Origin: Pseudomonadales bacterium
GTDB taxonomy: Bacteria; Pseudomonadota; Gammaproteobacteria; Pseudomonadales; Azotimanducaceae
DNA length: 6,965 nucleotides
NCBI GenBank assembly: GCA_028822125.1
Contig: JAPKEK010000111.1
Coordinates: 1 to 6,965 of the forward strand
Reading direction: 5' to 3'
Positions 6,192-6,965 of the stretch are shown piece by piece. Both the position numbers and the translations under genes were made by a program. Position 1 is the first letter of the stretch. The number at the start of each line of letters is the position of its first letter. The notes below the pieces were generated by a model that was not told where the DNA came from, ran no database searches, and saw only the letters and a program-made list of their open reading frames with translations.

Positions 6192-6965
6192 TTACCTAGG
6201 CTGTGTTAGGACATCGATGAGGTAAGGCTCACCGTTTCTGACGGCATCGATACCCCGTTTTAGAGCAGCAACCATCTGGTTCGGGTCACTTATTGGTCCT
6301 TCGCTTTTCATCCCATAGCCCTCGGCTATCTTTGCGAAGTTGATATAAGGATCTCTGAAGGTTGTGCCAATGTGGGCCCTGTCTGTTCCCCGGCCGCGGA
6401 CTCCTGCCATGTATTGAACATACATCAGTTCCATGTGCCAGGCGCGATTGTTGTGCATGATGATTAGCATAGGTAACTTGTGATGGGCCGCACTCCAGAT
6501 TGATCCCGGCATATAGTTAAAATCGCCGTCGGCTTGAATATTAATCACGATCCGATCTCTGTCTCTGGCGGCTAGAGCGGCGCCGGTTGATGACCCTAGG
6601 CCATAACCAAGTGCAGCTGCAGGGAACTGGCCCAAGTAGCTGTAAGGCTTATCATGATCCCAGAGTTCTCGATGATGACGTCCACTGAAATGGGTAGGCG
6701 AGGCCAGGCACCAATCCAGATCCTTGATCAAAGGCCATAGCTCAGCATACATACGAGCCAGGCTCACTGGCGTGTCATTCCAGCCGGGCCTTTTCTTCTC
6801 GATTGCCTGGCCCAGGGATTTCATTCTGAAAACATGGTTTTCTTTAGTGCTCGCCTGCAACCTTTCAGCTATGGATTTCCTGATGTTGGCTTTGAGCTGT
6901 TCTTTAACTGCACTAACAATCAAGGGGATGCTCGCTTCTGCATCAGCGCTGAGCAAGGTTTCCGG
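6192..6965 (-). CDS. ThDP-dependent enzyme, acetolactate synthase/benzoylformate decarboxylase-like (5' end outside window)
   Basis: C-terminal 257 residues of a thiamine-diphosphate enzyme; the frame stays open through the right edge, so the N-terminal catalytic-glutamate domain and most of the central domain are outside. A TTG at 6956 is in frame but is not taken as the start, because a whole enzyme of this family has about 530-600 residues. Seen: a GYGLGSSTGAALAA segment (fragment residues 120-133), then the ThDP/Mg2+ motif ADGD (145-148, D146) ending 27 residues later in HNN (171-173), followed by RAWHMELM. The usual GDG begins with Ala here, and the DGD form is, I believe, typical of a catabolic subgroup often labelled acetolactate synthase-like. 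A biosynthetic acetolactate synthase is unlikely: no regulatory-subunit gene follows and the neighbours are catabolic. Decarboxylation of an aryl 2-oxo acid is a reasonable inference. It is the upstream gene of the cytochrome c unit. Confidence 0.88.
   Translation of the reverse strand, partial: PETLLSADAEASIPLIVSAVKEQLKANIRKSIAERLQASTKENHVFRMKSLGQAIEKKRPGWNDTPVSLARMYAELWPLIKDLDWCLASPTHFSGRHHRELWDHDKPYSYLGQFPAAALGYGLGSSTGAALAARDRDRIVINIQADGDFNYMPGSIWSAAHHKLPMLIIMHNNRAWHMELMYVQYMAGVRGRGTDRAHIGTTFRDPYINFAKIAEGYGMKSEGPISDPNQMVAALKRGIDAVRNGEPYLIDVLTQPR

Noticed and set aside
6954..6956. TTG at 6956 as the real start of the ThDP enzyme
   Set aside because: The frame continues open to the window edge, and the visible part is only the C-terminal region of a family whose members are about twice as long.

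Overview
The window reads as part of a catabolic gene cluster for an aromatic (or similar carboxylated) compound, from a proteobacterium. A gammaproteobacterium is my best guess. This rests on the HpaR-type regulator, the AAHS-type transporter, moderate base composition, tight ATG-overlap gene junctions and clear Shine-Dalgarno sites. No rRNA, tRNA, IS element, CRISPR array or phage gene is visible, so the lineage call is inference.

Layout. Positions 1-1350 (minus) hold an aldehyde dehydrogenase whose last few dozen residues lie outside the window. A 123-bp divergent control region follows, with two near-identical palindromic sites. The rightward genes are a fumarylacetoacetate-hydrolase (FAH) family enzyme (1474-2334), an HpaR-like MarR regulator (2334-2804), a cytochrome P450 (2897-4195) and an aromatic acid:H+ symporter of the MFS (4195-5532). 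FAH/MarR and P450/MFS are each joined by a 1-base stop/start overlap; a 92-bp gap separates the two pairs. A 219-bp convergent gap follows (5533-5751). On the minus strand there is then a two-gene unit: a thiamine-diphosphate (ThDP) enzyme whose N-terminal part lies past the right edge (6192-6965), and a small exported monohaem cytochrome c (5752-6186), 5 bases apart.

How the genes may work together (inference). The transporter brings in an aromatic acid. The P450 hydroxylates or O-dealkylates it. The aldehyde dehydrogenase and FAH-family enzyme act on a semialdehyde and a 2-oxo/enol acid, as HpaE and HpaG do in homoprotocatechuate meta-cleavage. The MarR protein senses a substrate or intermediate and represses both divergent arms through the paired palindromes. 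The ThDP enzyme could decarboxylate an aryl 2-oxo acid to an aldehyde, giving the dehydrogenase a second possible substrate. No ring-cleavage dioxygenase and no P450 redox partner are present, so the pathway is incomplete here and its substrate cannot be read from the sequence.

The most distinctive points are the operator-like pair 64 bp apart, a P450 lacking the usual I-helix threonine, an FAH-family enzyme with two altered active-site positions, and the ThDP enzyme/cytochrome c pair.
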